Source: Guyparkeria sp. WRN-7 (lineage in GTDB: Bacteria > Pseudomonadota > Gammaproteobacteria > Halothiobacillales > Halothiobacillaceae). From it: a stretch of 64,000 nt of DNA. The stretch covers positions 46,620 through 110,619 of the forward strand of contig NZ_LRFH01000017.1 of assembly GCF_001641825.1 (NCBI RefSeq). Direction: 5' to 3'. The notes beneath the pieces were generated by a model, which worked only from the letters and a program-made list of their open reading frames with translations, was not told where the DNA came from and ran no database searches. The position numbers and the translations under genes were made by a program. Below, in pieces: positions 9,654 through 19,446 of the stretch; within the stretch, counting starts at the first letter, position 1, and each line of letters opens with the position of its first letter.

Positions 9654-10391
9654 GTGACTGCCATCAATCCCGTCGACGAACGAACCGAACTGCTCATCGG
9701 AGACGAGGGCATTCAACGACTCAGACAAGCCACGGTGCTCGTGGCCGGGCTGGGCGGTGTCGGCGGGGCGGCCGCCGAGTCGCTGGCGCGCGCCGGGGTG
9801 GGGCGGTTGATCCTGCTCGACCATGACACCTTCGCCGCCTCGAACCTCAATCGCCAGCTGCTGTCGACCGGCGACGTGCTCGGGCGCGGCAAGGCGGAGG
9901 TGGCGGTCGAGCGCCTCGCCTCGATCCGCGACGACATCGAGCTGGTCGCCAGCCCGGAATTCCTCGATGTCTCGGGGGTGGAGGGATTTCTCGAGCGACA
10001 CCAGCCGCAATTCGTCGCCGACTGCATCGACTCGATCGCCGTCAAGGCGCGTCTGCTGGCTGTTGCTCGCGAGCAGGGTCGCGGCACGTTCACCGCGCTC
10101 GGGGCCGGCAATCGCATCGACCCGCGCAAGATGCACGTCGGTCGGCTCGATCGGGTACACGGCTGTGGTCTGGGTGCGGTATTGCGCCGCAAGCTGAGGA
10201 AGGCGGGCGCGCCTGTCGATTTTCCGGTGGTCTACTCGAGCGAGCCGCCGCGCAAGCCTGCCCCGCACCAGCCGACCGAGGACGGCAGCCAGCCACGCGC
10301 CGTCAACGGCACCATCAGCTACCTGCCCAACCTGTTCGGTCACATGGTGGCCGGCGAGATCATCCGCCGACTGCTCGAGGGCGATGCCTAA
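9654..10391 (+). CDS. tcdA: tRNA threonylcarbamoyladenosine dehydratase (ThiF/E1 superfamily)
   Basis: 245 aa from a GTG start. The ATP-binding loop GLGGVGG lies at about 31-37, followed by LLDHDTFAASNLNRQLL, the E1-type adenylation site with conserved Asp/Asn/Arg. The C-terminal GTISYLPNLFGHMVAGEII matches TcdA/CsdL proteins, which cyclise N6-threonylcarbamoyladenosine at tRNA position 37. Length is a little below E. coli TcdA (268 aa). It probably shares a transcript with tatD. Other E1-like functions are less likely given the C-terminal motif. Confidence 0.88.
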   Translation: MTAINPVDERTELLIGDEGIQRLRQATVLVAGLGGVGGAAAESLARAGVGRLILLDHDTFAASNLNRQLLSTGDVLGRGKAEVAVERLASIRDDIELVASPEFLDVSGVEGFLERHQPQFVADCIDSIAVKARLLAVAREQGRGTFTALGAGNRIDPRKMHVGRLDRVHGCGLGAVLRRKLRKAGAPVDFPVVYSSEPPRKPAPHQPTEDGSQPRAVNGTISYLPNLFGHMVAGEIIRRLLEGDA

Positions 10392-10842
10392 GGCCGGGCC
10401 CTCGCCCCTTCCCCGGGGCATCTGCCGGCAGTAGCGGTCCGCACAGAGCGACCGATCCCCCAGGCCTCGCACGGCCTTGATGCCCCGCGTCCGCGCGGCG
10501 CGCTCCTCGCTTCCCAATTGATACCACTTCGTGCCGCGCATGCACCGGCATGAGCCTCCTCTTCAAAAGCAGGGTTCCCCTGACTTGTCCGCCGGCGTCG
10601 ACTTGTCCCGCCTGACAACACTGGCGATATCCGCCCGAGATGGTGCGACGCGGCCTTGTGCCCCGGCACAGGCCACCCCCGTTGGCGTGGTAATGCACCA
10701 GTGCGGTGCGCCGCGGAGAGGCGTTTGTGACAAACGCACTTGGGTGGTGCGTATTCGGTCCGAAATGTCGCTATGGCGCGCTTTTGCGCTGGCTTGGTTC
10801 TTGCCTAAAGGGGGCGCCTTTACACCGGAACCTAGCAAACGT
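10392..10842. other. 451-bp intergenic region upstream of the chemoreceptor
   Basis: No convincing gene. The frame of the downstream chemoreceptor stays open through it but translates to arginine/proline-rich filler. It contains the sigma54-like promoter at 10790-10804, and the short hairpin TAAAGG-GGGCG-CCTTTA (10806-10822) just after it, in what would be the start of the transcript. Confidence 0.6.
10790..10804 (+). promoter_or_regulatory. Sigma54-type (-24/-12) promoter candidate
   Basis: TGGCTTGGTTCTTGC matches the -24 GG and -12 GC elements (TGGC, then TTGC) at the exact canonical spacing. Two mismatches fall inside the -24 box. It ends about 38 bp before the chosen chemoreceptor start. 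Sigma54 often drives motility genes. This is a pattern match only; the activator site was not identified. Confidence 0.45.
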
Positions 10843-12987
10843 ATGCATCTCAAAAGTCACTCGATGAATCTCTCTTCTGCCGAACGTCGCTGGCTGCCGT
10901 GGTTCGGCGGAACCGGCAAGCTGGCCATGGGCTGGTCCTGCTTTCTCAACCGCAAGATGTATCCGGCGGTCGAGCAGACGTTCGAGGGCGTTGCCGCGAC
11001 GCGGAAAAAATTGCTGCAACTCTGGGCCCGGAACCAGTGGGATCATATGAGTGGACTGGCAGATACGGTGGCGGCGCGGTTTCCGGACATCACGCCCACC
11101 TTGCTGCAGGAAAAGCGCGATATCGCGCCGGACTTCTCCGAACTGTTCGTGATCGATCGTGACGGGGAAGTCGTTGCCTCCAGTCATAGCCACCGCCCCG
11201 GGGCGCACTCCCTGGACATGCGTGCCGTCACGGAGGGGCTCAAGGACCCGTTCCTGCACGGTCCCTACAGCGATCGGCGCACGCTGGAGCTTGGCCCGTC
11301 GACCTCGCGCTTCCACGATGCGGTGACGCTGATGTTCTATCAGCCGATCGAGCGCGACGGCGAAGTGCTTGGCTGCGTCTGCGGCCGGGTGCCGAACGAC
11401 GTGCTCGGCGACCTGATCCAGCGGGAGGCAGGCCACATCTATCCGGAATCGGGCGACAACTACCTGTTCATGGTCGAGTCGCGCTTTGACCCGACCATCC
11501 AGCCGGGAACGGCCCTGTCCCGGTCCCGCTTCGAGGACGATACCTTCGCTCACGGCGAGAACCTCAAGAGCGGCATCCATACCAAGTTCGGCACCGTGCA
11601 GGTGCAGAACCACACCGAACTGGAGCTGCGATTCACCGACCCGGCCACCGGGCAGCTCCACCCGGGGGTGCGCGAGACCATGCGCAAGGGCGAAAACCTC
11701 TTCATCACCTATCCCGGCTATTCCGACTACCGCCATATTCCGGTGATCGGCAAGGGAGTGACGTTTCAGCTGCCCGGTTCGCCGGATCGCTGGGGGATGA
11801 TGTGCGAGGGGGATCTGGAGGAGGTCTACCGTCGCCGTTCGGTCAGTAACCGACTGATGCGACTCTATTTCGGCACCGTGCTGCTGACGGTCGGTACCAC
11901 GGCCGGCGTGCGGCATCTGACCGATCTGTCGCCCTGGCTGATCGACGCGGTAGGTGCCGGCATGCTGCTCTTCGGTGCATGGCTGTTCCACCGGCTGGGC
12001 CCGGCGCGGTTGTCCGGACGTCTCAACGAGATGACCGAGGTGATTCGGACCATCGCCGAGGGCGAGGGCAACCTGCGCCAGCGGCTGGATACGGAACGCA
12101 TGGCCGCCGACGAGACTGGCGACATGGGACGTTGGATCAACAGTTTCATCGACAATCTCGACGGTATTGTCGGCCAGGTGATCGATGCCGCCGGCGAGGT
12201 GCGTCAGACCAACGAAGACATGCTCGAACGCAACAGCACGGTGCAGCGGACTTCCTCCACCGTGTCCGACGCCGCCTCCGAAATGCTGTCGCTGGTGGAG
12301 AGTCAGCTAGATGAAATCCAGCGTGCGGCCAGTACGGCCGAGCAGATGAAGCAGGCCATGGACCAGGTGGTGGCCGATGCCAAGGGTCAGTTCGAATCGG
12401 TTCGTGCCGGTACCCAGGCGATTCGCGACGTGGTGGACACCTCCGCCAAGACGGTGCACTCGCTCGACAGCCGTACCGTCGAGATCGGCAAGATCGTGCA
12501 GGTGATCACCGAGATCGCCGACCAGACCAACCTGCTGGCCCTGAATGCCGCGATCGAGGCAGCCCGGGCGGGCGAACACGGGCGTGGCTTCTCGGTGGTC
12601 GCGGACGAGGTTCGCAATCTCGCCGCGCGCACGGCCACCGCGACCCACGACATCCGCACGATGATCGAGGGCATTCAGCGGGAAACCCAGCAGGCCGTCG
12701 GCTTCATGGAAAACGGCGTCAAGGATGTCGACAAGAGCCTCAAGCTGGCCGAGGATGCCTCGTCGGACAACTCCGGGCTGCACGACATCGTTCAGGAGAT
12801 GTTCGGCATCATCAAGGAGATCGACGAAAGCGGACAACAGCACGGCAACACCGTGCGCAGCGTCGCGGATGTCACCACGGACATGAACCAGGAGATCGGT
12901 GGGCTGAAGAACAGCTCCGAACTGGTCGGCCACACGGCCAACAAGCTGCACCAGCTGGTGGGGCAGTTCCAGGTCACGCAGCGCTGA
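10843..12987 (+). CDS. Methyl-accepting chemotaxis protein with N-terminal PDC/cache-like sensor
   Basis: 714 aa from ATG 10843 (ATG 10864 is an alternative; no strong SD for either). The N-terminal 330 residues include a cache-like stretch ([17 protein letters not shown] near 95-112). A closely spaced membrane hairpin (about 337-356 and 361-383), a HAMP region and a C-terminal signalling domain follow. The conserved MCP tip is at about 555-592 ([20 protein letters not shown], then [12 protein letters not shown]). No membrane segment precedes the sensor. If the hairpin is the only anchor, the sensor lies in the cytoplasm, which is unusual for a cache domain. The ligand is unknown. Confidence 0.93.
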   Translation: MHLKSHSMNLSSAERRWLPWFGGTGKLAMGWSCFLNRKMYPAVEQTFEGVAATRKKLLQLWARNQWDHMSGLADTVAARFPDITPTLLQEKRDIAPDFSELFVIDRDGEVVASSHSHRPGAHSLDMRAVTEGLKDPFLHGPYSDRRTLELGPSTSRFHDAVTLMFYQPIERDGEVLGCVCGRVPNDVLGDLIQREAGHIYPESGDNYLFMVESRFDPTIQPGTALSRSRFEDDTFAHGENLKSGIHTKFGTVQVQNHTELELRFTDPATGQLHPGVRETMRKGENLFITYPGYSDYRHIPVIGKGVTFQLPGSPDRWGMMCEGDLEEVYRRRSVSNRLMRLYFGTVLLTVGTTAGVRHLTDLSPWLIDAVGAGMLLFGAWLFHRLGPARLSGRLNEMTEVIRTIAEGEGNLRQRLDTERMAADETGDMGRWINSFIDNLDGIVGQVIDAAGEVRQTNEDMLERNSTVQRTSSTVSDAASEMLSLVESQLDEIQRAASTAEQMKQAMDQVVADAKGQFESVRAGTQAIRDVVDTSAKTVHSLDSRTVEIGKIVQVITEIADQTNLLALNAAIEAARAGEHGRGFSVVADEVRNLAARTATATHDIRTMIEGIQRETQQAVGFMENGVKDVDKSLKLAEDASSDNSGLHDIVQEMFGIIKEIDESGQQHGNTVRSVADVTTDMNQEIGGLKNSSELVGHTANKLHQLVGQFQVTQR

Positions 12988-13056
12988 GAGGAGGGGAGCG
13001 CGGTGATTGCGCCGCGCGGGTGATCGGGGCGTCGTCGCTGGTGGCGTAACTCCCGG

Positions 13057-14427
13057 TTACGCCTCGCGCTGGAACACCCGTCGGCCATTGACCCAGGTCG
13101 CCTCGACGCGGTGCGCGAAGTCCCAGCCGACGAACGGCGTGTTGTCACCGGCACTCGCCATGCCGGACGAGTCCAGGCTCCACATCGCATCCGGGTCGAC
13201 CAGCGCGAGGTCCGCTCGCTGGCCGATGGCGATCGAGCCGGCGTCGCTCAGGCCGAACAGTGCCGCCGGACGGGTTGCCAGCGCATCGATCGCGCGGTCG
13301 AATCCGATCACGTCTTCCTCGACCAGTTTCAGTGCCAGCGGCAGGAGGGTCTCGAGGCCCGAGATTCCGGGGTCCGTCTCCGGGAAGGGGGCGAGCTTGG
13401 CGTCGGGCTCGTGTGGCTGGTGATCGGAGACCACGGTGTCGATCAGTCCCTCGGCCAGCCCGCGCCGCAGCGCATCGCGATCGCGCATGGTGCGCAGCGG
13501 CGGGATCACGTGGGCATTGGGATCGAGCGCATCGGTGTCCATCTCGGTCAGCCAGAGATGGTGGGCGGATACGCCGGCGGTGATCGGCAGCCCGTCGGCC
13601 TTGGCGCGCTCGATCAGCTTCAGCGCGGCTGCCGAGGAGAGCATGGGCACATGCACCCGAGCGCCCGTCTCGCTGATCATGGCGATCAGTTGGGACAGGG
13701 GTGCGGTTTCGGCCGAGACCGGCAGGCCCGGCAGCCCGAGCCGGGTCGCCACGGCACCGTCGTGGGCGCAGCCGCGTGCAGCCAGCGATGGATCCATCGG
13801 CTGGAGCAGTACCTGAAGATCGAAGGTGGCGGCATATTCCAGGGCGCGGCGCATCAGGCGCAGGTCGTGGAAGGGGTAGTGTGCGTTGGAAATCGCCACG
13901 CAACCGCCTGCGTCGAGGGCGGCCATCTCGGCGAGCAGCTCGCCCTCGAGCTGCTGGGTCATCGCGCCGATCGCGACCACGCGCGCGCGGCCGGCCAACT
14001 GCGCGCGCCGCTTGATGTAGCGGGCAACGGCGACGGTATCGAGTACCGGTGAGGTGTCAGGCGGCATCACCAGGGTGGTCACTCCGCCGGCGACGGCCGC
14101 CGCGCTCTCGGTGGCGATGGTGGCCTTGTGCTCCAGGCCCGGTTCGCGCAGCCGCGCCCAGCCGTCGATAACCCCGGGGATCAGCCAGTGGCCTTCGGCG
14201 CAGAGGTGTTCGGCGGTATCGCGCGGCCAGTCGCCCGGCGCCTCGCCGATGCCGACGATGCGCCCATTGGAGAGGTAGATGTCGTCGGTGGTGTCGAGCG
14301 CGTTGGACGGATCGCGCAGGCGCGCACCGCGGATCACCCAGTGGTCGCAGTCGATGCCCGGGCGGCAGCCTTCCGGGTGGCGGACCGGGTCGTAGTCCAG
14401 GCCGAGGTTTTCCGGTGCGTCCTTCAT
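13057..14427 (-). CDS. pyrC': Dihydroorotase-like PyrC' (catalytically inactive ATCase partner)
   Basis: 456 aa amidohydrolase fold. In active dihydroorotases the N-terminal metal motif is DxHxHLREPG; here it reads [10 protein letters not shown], so both histidines are lost. This matches the pseudo-dihydroorotase PyrC' that in Pseudomonas-type bacteria assembles with PyrB into the large ATCase complex without catalysing ring closure. Other barrel elements ([33 protein letters not shown]) remain. ATG 14427 overlaps the pyrB stop (ATGA), supporting coupling. An active dihydroorotase must be encoded elsewhere. Confidence 0.92.
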   Translation of the reverse strand: MKDAPENLGLDYDPVRHPEGCRPGIDCDHWVIRGARLRDPSNALDTTDDIYLSNGRIVGIGEAPGDWPRDTAEHLCAEGHWLIPGVIDGWARLREPGLEHKATIATESAAAVAGGVTTLVMPPDTSPVLDTVAVARYIKRRAQLAGRARVVAIGAMTQQLEGELLAEMAALDAGGCVAISNAHYPFHDLRLMRRALEYAATFDLQVLLQPMDPSLAARGCAHDGAVATRLGLPGLPVSAETAPLSQLIAMISETGARVHVPMLSSAAALKLIERAKADGLPITAGVSAHHLWLTEMDTDALDPNAHVIPPLRTMRDRDALRRGLAEGLIDTVVSDHQPHEPDAKLAPFPETDPGISGLETLLPLALKLVEEDVIGFDRAIDALATRPAALFGLSDAGSIAIGQRADLALVDPDAMWSLDSSGMASAGDNTPFVGWDFAHRVEATWVNGRRVFQREA

Positions 14428-15437
14428 GTGTTGTCTCCCCGGTTGGCGCTCATGCACAGGCTCATCACCGCCATGCGCACCCCGATGCCGTTGGATACCT
14501 GTTCGAGGATCACCGATTGCGGTCCATCGGCGACCGAGGACTCGATCTCGACGCCGCGATTCGCCGGCCCCGGGTGCATGACAATCGCGTCATCCTTCGC
14601 CCAGGCGAGTTTCTCCTCCGTCAGGCCGTAAAGGCGGTAGAACTCCTCTTCGCTCGGCAGCAGGCCGGACTCCATCCGCTCGCGCTGCAGGCGCAGCATG
14701 ATGATCACGTCGACATCGCGCAGGCCCTCGCGCATGTCGTGGAACACCCGCACGCCGAGCTTCTCGACGTCGGTGGGGATCAGGGTGCGCGGCGCGATCA
14801 CGCGCAGTTCGCCGACATTGAGCGAGTTGAGCACATGCATCTGCGAGCGGGCGACCCGCGAGTGGCGGATGTCGCCGACGATCGCCACGCGCAACGGGGT
14901 GAAGTCGCCCTTGTGGCGGCGGATGGTGAAGGCGTCGAGCAGCGCCTGGGTCGGATGCGAGTGCCAGCCGTCGCCGGCATTGAGTACCGAGACGTGCGGG
15001 GCGACGTGGCGGGCGATGAAGTGCGCGGCACCGGATTGTTCGTGGCGGACGACGAACATGTCCGCCTGCATCGCCTCGATGTTGCGCAGGGTGTCGAGCA
15101 GGCTCTCGCCCTTCTTGGTGGCCGATGTGGCGAGATTGAGGTTGAGCACGTCGGCCGACAGGCGCTTGGCCGCGAGCTCGAAGGTGGTCCGCGTGCGAGT
15201 CGAGGATTCGAAGAACAGGTTCACCACCGTCCGTCCACGCAGCAGCGGCACCTTCTTGATCTCGCGGTCGGTGACCGAAACGAACCCCTCGGCGGTATCG
15301 AGGATGCGCGTGATCCACTGAGGGCCTAGGCCCTCGATGGTGAGCAGATGGCGCAGGTGGCCCTGTTCGTCGAACTGGATCGCCCAGGGGTCCGGGGCGA
15401 ACTTGGGGATCTTGGGGCGGACGAATTTCACGGCCAT
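14424..15437 (-). CDS. pyrB: Aspartate carbamoyltransferase catalytic subunit
   Basis: 337 aa. Catalyses carbamoyl phosphate plus aspartate to carbamoyl aspartate in pyrimidine synthesis. The carbamoyl-phosphate loop [13 protein letters not shown], the HPTQALLD motif and the HPGPANRG segment near the C-terminus are intact. It is longer than E. coli PyrB through an N-terminal extension, as in Pseudomonas-type dodecameric ATCases where the extension carries regulatory nucleotide-binding function. It starts 5 bp after the pyrR stop and overlaps pyrC', so the three are one transcript. Confidence 0.96.
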   Translation of the reverse strand: MAVKFVRPKIPKFAPDPWAIQFDEQGHLRHLLTIEGLGPQWITRILDTAEGFVSVTDREIKKVPLLRGRTVVNLFFESSTRTRTTFELAAKRLSADVLNLNLATSATKKGESLLDTLRNIEAMQADMFVVRHEQSGAAHFIARHVAPHVSVLNAGDGWHSHPTQALLDAFTIRRHKGDFTPLRVAIVGDIRHSRVARSQMHVLNSLNVGELRVIAPRTLIPTDVEKLGVRVFHDMREGLRDVDVIIMLRLQRERMESGLLPSEEEFYRLYGLTEEKLAWAKDDAIVMHPGPANRGVEIESSVADGPQSVILEQVSNGIGVRMAVMSLCMSANRGDNT

Positions 15438-15442
15438 GGTGC

Positions 15443-15964
15443 TCAGCTCTCCTTGCTCGAAACCAGACAGGCGGTGATCGGATCCGGCCCGTCGACGTGA
15501 ATCTGTTCGTCGGGACCGAGCGTGACTTCCTGGCCCGCCCAGTCGGCGCAGATCGGCAGTTCGCGTCCGTCGCGCTGGTAGAGCACGGCGAGAGCGATCC
15601 GGCGCGGTCGGCCGTAGTCGAACAGCTCGTTCATCGCCGCGCGCACGGTGCGCCCGGTGAACAGCACGTCGTCGACCAGGATGATATCGCGTCCGTCGAC
15701 GTCGACCGACAGGTCGGACGGACTGACCTGCGGATGCAGGCCGAGGGTATGGAAATCATCACGATAGAACGTGATGTTGAGGCGACCCAGCGGGTCGCGG
15801 CATTCGAGTGCGCGGTGCAGGGCGTCGGCCACCCAGACGCCGCCGGTATGAATGCCGACGATCAGCGGATCGGCGAATTCGCCGCGTCGCTGCGAGTCGC
15901 GGATCTGGGCCTCGAGTCGGTCGATGGCCTCGTTCACCGGCAGCAGGCGATCGGTTGGTGTCAT
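15443..15964 (-). CDS. pyrR: PyrR bifunctional pyrimidine regulator / uracil phosphoribosyltransferase
   Basis: 173 aa type I phosphoribosyltransferase. The PRPP-binding motif [17 protein letters not shown] is complete. It sits immediately upstream of pyrB, as in many proteobacteria. In Gram-positives PyrR attenuates pyr transcription by binding mRNA; whether this protein does so is unknown. No anti-terminator-like leader is evident before pyrR or pyrB. Confidence 0.93.
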   Translation of the reverse strand: MTPTDRLLPVNEAIDRLEAQIRDSQRRGEFADPLIVGIHTGGVWVADALHRALECRDPLGRLNITFYRDDFHTLGLHPQVSPSDLSVDVDGRDIILVDDVLFTGRTVRAAMNELFDYGRPRRIALAVLYQRDGRELPICADWAGQEVTLGPDEQIHVDGPDPITACLVSSKES

Positions 15965-16004
15965 CGGAGCGGGGTCCCGGTCAGGTGGTTGGCGGCGAAT
16001 TGTA

Positions 16005-16520
16005 TCAATCTCGTCCGGTCGCGGCAGTGCCGACGAGGTTCTTCGTGACCTCGGTCTTGGTCACGTCCTCGATTGGACGGGGTCGGTCCTGGCTGAAAAA
16101 GCCGTCGAGGATCACGGCGGCGGCCATGGCGTCGATTCGCCCTTCGTCGCGTGCGATCGCCCGTTTTCCGAGTCGTTCGGCCGCCTGTTCGGAGCTCAGC
16201 CGCTCGTCGATCACGTAGACCGGCAGGCCACTGCGCACCCGCAGCCGGTTGCCGAAGCGCCGGATGGCGGCAGCCTGCGGGTAGCAGCGGCCGGCATCGT
16301 CGATCGGCCAGCCCAGCACCAGGGCATCCGGCTGCCACTCGGCGACCAGTGTCTCGATCGCGTCCCAGTCGATCTGGTCGGCGTTGCGGTTGTGCAGGGT
16401 GGTCAGCGGGCGGCCGCTGCCGATGCGCCGGTCGCCCACGGCGATGCCGATGCGCCACTCGCCGTAGTCGAAGCCCAGGGCCAGGCAGGGGGCTTGGCTC
16501 TGGGGCGCCGTGTCGGTCAT
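16005..16520 (-). CDS. ruvX: RuvX/YqgF Holliday-junction resolvase-like RNase
   Basis: 171 aa. The RNase H-like fold starts with LALGFDYGEWRIGIAVGD, with the catalytic Asp in the FDYG motif. VLGWPIDD, VIDERLSS and a C-terminal IDAMAAAVIL segment follow, the usual YqgF order. This family processes the 5' end of pre-16S rRNA. The open frame runs upstream to 16808, but that is the shadow of yqgE. ATG 16520 overlaps the yqgE stop by one base (TGATG). Confidence 0.93.
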   Translation of the reverse strand: MTDTAPQSQAPCLALGFDYGEWRIGIAVGDRRIGSGRPLTTLHNRNADQIDWDAIETLVAEWQPDALVLGWPIDDAGRCYPQAAAIRRFGNRLRVRSGLPVYVIDERLSSEQAAERLGKRAIARDEGRIDAMAAAVILDGFFSQDRPRPIEDVTKTEVTKNLVGTAATGRD

Positions 16521-17083
16521 CAGGCGTGTCCGGCTTCGCCGGAGAGCAGGTTGATGTCGATGCCGAGCTCCTCGGCGGCCGTGGTCCATCGCTGCTCGAC
16601 CGGCTGCTGGAACAGGATTTCCTCGGTCGCCTCGACGTTGAGCCAGCTGTTCTCCGCCATTTCGCGGTCCATCTGCTCGCGGCTCCAGCCGGAGTAACCG
16701 AGAGCGACGATGACGTTCTGCGGTCCCGCGCCGTCGGCCAGGGCCTGGAGGATGTCCTTGGAGGTGGTCAGGCCGATGCGGTCGGTGACCTCCAGCGTGG
16801 AATCCCACCCCCCGTGCGGGGCGTGCAGCACGAAGCCGCGCTCCAGGTCGATCGGTCCTCCCATGTAGACCGGCCGCGCTCGGATCTCCGGGTCGGTGCA
16901 GGTGATCTGCATGTGGTCGAGGATGTCGCCCAGGTCGAGTTCGAGCGGTCGGTTGATGGTGATGCCCATCACGCCGTCCTCGTTGTCCTCGCAGATGTAC
17001 GTCACGCTCCGGCTGAAGTTGGGATCCTCCAGGTTGGGCATGGCGATCAGGAGCTGGTTGGTCAGCGAGCTGTGTTCTTGCAT
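16520..17083 (-). CDS. yqgE: YqgE/AlgH family protein (DUF179)
   Basis: 187 aa. The N-terminus LTNQLLIAMPNLEDPNFSRS is the hallmark of the family, and GVMGITINRP and YMGGPIDLERGFVLH follow at the expected spacing. Named AlgH in Pseudomonas; the biochemical role is unsettled. The frame is open from 17161, but MQEHSSLTNQLL at 17083 matches the family start. It lies between rluB and ruvX, and the yqgE-ruvX-pyrR-pyrB order is conserved in gammaproteobacteria. Confidence 0.93.
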   Translation of the reverse strand: MQEHSSLTNQLLIAMPNLEDPNFSRSVTYICEDNEDGVMGITINRPLELDLGDILDHMQITCTDPEIRARPVYMGGPIDLERGFVLHAPHGGWDSTLEVTDRIGLTTSKDILQALADGAGPQNVIVALGYSGWSREQMDREMAENSWLNVEATEEILFQQPVEQRWTTAAEELGIDINLLSGEAGHA

Positions 17084-17144
17084 GGTCTTCCCAGTATTGA
17101 TGGCGGGCAGACGGCCTTCAAGCCTCGCCGGGCCTCGGGGCATG

Positions 17145-18104
17145 TCAGCCACGCGGGCCACGGCGCCGATTCGGCCCGGCGCCGGCCTTGCGGCGAGAGC
17201 GGGCCGGCTTGACGGTGGTTTCGCGCTTGAGCGAGTGACCCTTCGGCGCCTCGCGCTGTTTTCGTCCTCGAGCCGGGCGTTTGGAGTCGCGGACCGATTT
17301 GCCGGCCTTGAACGGCTTGTGGGCGCGACGGGCCTCGTGGCGGCCGAGGGTCTTGTGTCGGGTTTCCGGCTTGAGGCCGACGAGTTCCGCCAGTGCCCCT
17401 TCGATCGCCGGTTCCAGTTCCTGGACCTTGCCCGGCCGCAGTCGCGGGGGCAGGGCCACGCCGGCGTAGCTGATCCGGATCAGGCGCGAGACCTGGCCGC
17501 CGACCGCCTCGATCATGCGGCGCACCTCGCGATTGCGGCCTTCGTGCAGGGTGACGTGATACCAGTGGTTCGCACCTTGACCGCCGGCATCGGCCAGCCG
17601 GGTGAACTGGGCGACGCCGTCCTCGAGCGTCACGCCCTCGACGAGCTGTTTCTGCTGCTCGTCGTCAAGACCACCCAGCACCCGAACGGCGTAGGTGCGC
17701 TCGATGCCGTAACTGGGATGCATCAGGCGGTTGGCCAGCTCGCCGTCGTTGGTCACCAGCAACAGGCCGCTGGTGTTGAAGTCCAGCCGACCGACCGTGA
17801 TCCAGCGGCCTTCGCGGATCGGCGGCAGGTTCTCGGCAACCGTGGGGCGGCCTTCCGGGTCGTGGTTGGCGGTGATCTGGCCCTCGGGCTTGTGATAGGC
17901 CAGCACGCGCCGTACCGGACGCACCTCGGGCACCTGCACGCGCTTGTCGCCCACCTCGATGGTGTCGCCTGGGCCCGCCTGGTCGCCGAGAGTGGCGACA
18001 CGCCCGTTGACGCGGACCTGGCCTTCGGCGATCCAGTTCTCGATCTTGCGGCGCGAGCCCAGTCCCATGGCCGCCAGAATCTTCTGCAAGCGTTGTTTTT
18101 CCAT
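17145..18104 (-). CDS. rluB: 23S rRNA pseudouridine synthase RluB-like
   Basis: 319 aa. An N-terminal S4 RNA-binding domain (about 1-60; QKILAAMGLGSRRK) precedes the RsuA/RluB catalytic domain with the motif VGRLDFNTSGLLL, where D108 is the expected nucleophile. The last 80 residues are a lysine/arginine-rich tail typical of RluB (modifies U2605 of 23S rRNA in E. coli). A GGAGGAGA ribosome-binding site precedes the ATG. yqgE starts about 60 bp downstream on the same strand, so it may head the yqgE-pyrC' transcript. Confidence 0.93.
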   Translation of the reverse strand: MEKQRLQKILAAMGLGSRRKIENWIAEGQVRVNGRVATLGDQAGPGDTIEVGDKRVQVPEVRPVRRVLAYHKPEGQITANHDPEGRPTVAENLPPIREGRWITVGRLDFNTSGLLLVTNDGELANRLMHPSYGIERTYAVRVLGGLDDEQQKQLVEGVTLEDGVAQFTRLADAGGQGANHWYHVTLHEGRNREVRRMIEAVGGQVSRLIRISYAGVALPPRLRPGKVQELEPAIEGALAELVGLKPETRHKTLGRHEARRAHKPFKAGKSVRDSKRPARGRKQREAPKGHSLKRETTVKPARSRRKAGAGPNRRRGPRG

Positions 18105-18344
18105 GGGGTCTCCTCCGCAGAACTCGCCGTCCGGTCACTTGTGGACGACGCGTCGAAAAATGGCCGAGCATTCTAACAGGCCGGCAGCCCGATGCCGGCT
18201 CGTGTTCAGCCGCGGTGTGGACTCAGCTCGGCCATGATCCTACGCTTGGAGCAGTCTGTCCCGGCAAGCGGGCACCGGATGGCGACCAACCGAGCGAGGC
18301 ACGACGCGATCGACGCATTCGACCAGCAAGGCACCCCGCCTCAC

Positions 18345-19445
18345 ATGCGGCTCGAGGATTCGTCGCCGGGGCGGGCGACGATGACGCTGGGCGGGGCATG
18401 GGTGCTGGCTCACTTGACCGAGACCCTGCCGCGTGCGGTGGACCCGGCAGTATCGCCGGGGACGCTGCAACTCGTCGGCCGGGCGTCGGTACTCGACAGT
18501 GCCGGTGCCCTGGCCATCGCCCGACAGGTGGCGCGCTGGGAAGAGGGCGGCTGGCGAGTGGACATGACGAGCCTGCCCGAGTCGCAGCACAAGCTGATCG
18601 CGCTGCTGAAGTCCCGTTTGCCCGACATGCATCTGCCGAGCGCGAAGCGCGAAGGGGCGCTGGCCCGACTCGGACGGGCGACCGTGGACAAGCTGGTGGA
18701 GGGAAATGCCTTTCTCGGCTTTATCGGCGAGCTGGTGAGCCGCGGCGGGCGTCTGCTGCTCGTGCCGTGGCGCATCCGCTGGCGAGAAGTGGTCGCCGAG
18801 ATCGAGGCCGCCGGACTGCGTGCGCTCGGCATCGTCGGCCTGCTCTCGTTCCTGGTGGGCATGGTGATGGCGTACCAGGCGGGTGCGACGCTGCAGGATT
18901 ACGGCGCCAACGTGTTGATCGTCAACCTGGTCGGCATCATCACCCTGCGCGAGATGGGGCCGCTTCTGACCGCGATCATCGTCGCCGGGCGCACGGGCTC
19001 CTCGTACACCGCCCAGTTGGGCACCATGCGCATCACCGAGGAGATCGACGCCCTGCGCGCGATCGGCATTCCGCCTTTCGACATCCTGATCCTGCCTAAG
19101 GTCATCGCCCTCATTCTGGTTATGCCGTTGCTGGCCGTATTCGCCAACCTGATGGGACTGCTTGGCGGGTCGGTAGTCGCCGCCTATCGTTTCGAGGTGA
19201 GCTTCGCGGTGTATTTCGATCGCCTGCCCGAGGTGGTGGATCTCACCACCCTGATGCTCGGTCTGATCAAGATGCCGGTATTCGCCATCGTCATCGCCCT
19301 GATCGGCTGCATGCAGGGCATGCGGGTGGCCGGCAGTGCACTGGCCGTGGGGCGGGCGACCACGATCAGTGTGGTGCAGGCGACCTTCCTGGTCATCGTC
19401 ATCGACGCCCTGTTTTCCGTCCTGTACAACCTGCTGGGGTATTGA
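18345..19445 (+). CDS. mlaE: MlaE-family ABC permease with N-terminal STAS-like domain
   Basis: 366 aa. The first ~115 residues resemble a STAS domain (TLGGAWVLAHL, VLDSAGALAIARQVARW). The MlaE/YrbE permease fold follows, with about five hydrophobic segments and the conserved stretch GPLLTAIIVAGRTGSSYTAQ and EEIDALRAIG. It is the permease of an MCE-type lipid transporter working between inner and outer membranes. In canonical Mla the STAS protein MlaB is separate; here it is fused. ATGs at 18192, 18234 and 18279 are also in frame. 18345 is preferred because the STAS fold begins soon after it. Confidence 0.88.
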   Translation: MRLEDSSPGRATMTLGGAWVLAHLTETLPRAVDPAVSPGTLQLVGRASVLDSAGALAIARQVARWEEGGWRVDMTSLPESQHKLIALLKSRLPDMHLPSAKREGALARLGRATVDKLVEGNAFLGFIGELVSRGGRLLLVPWRIRWREVVAEIEAAGLRALGIVGLLSFLVGMVMAYQAGATLQDYGANVLIVNLVGIITLREMGPLLTAIIVAGRTGSSYTAQLGTMRITEEIDALRAIGIPPFDILILPKVIALILVMPLLAVFANLMGLLGGSVVAAYRFEVSFAVYFDRLPEVVDLTTLMLGLIKMPVFAIVIALIGCMQGMRVAGSALAVGRATTISVVQATFLVIVIDALFSVLYNLLGY

Positions 19446-19446
19446 G

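Noticed and set aside
10774..10787. Second sigma54-like match TGGCGCGCTTTTGC
   Set aside because: Spacing between the GG and GC elements is one base short of the strict requirement.
12998..13063. Hairpins between the chemoreceptor and pyrC' ends (GCGCGG/CCGCGC and GGCGTAAC/GTTACGCC)
   Set aside because: No T-tract on either strand, and the second overlaps the pyrC' stop codon; terminator function is not supported.
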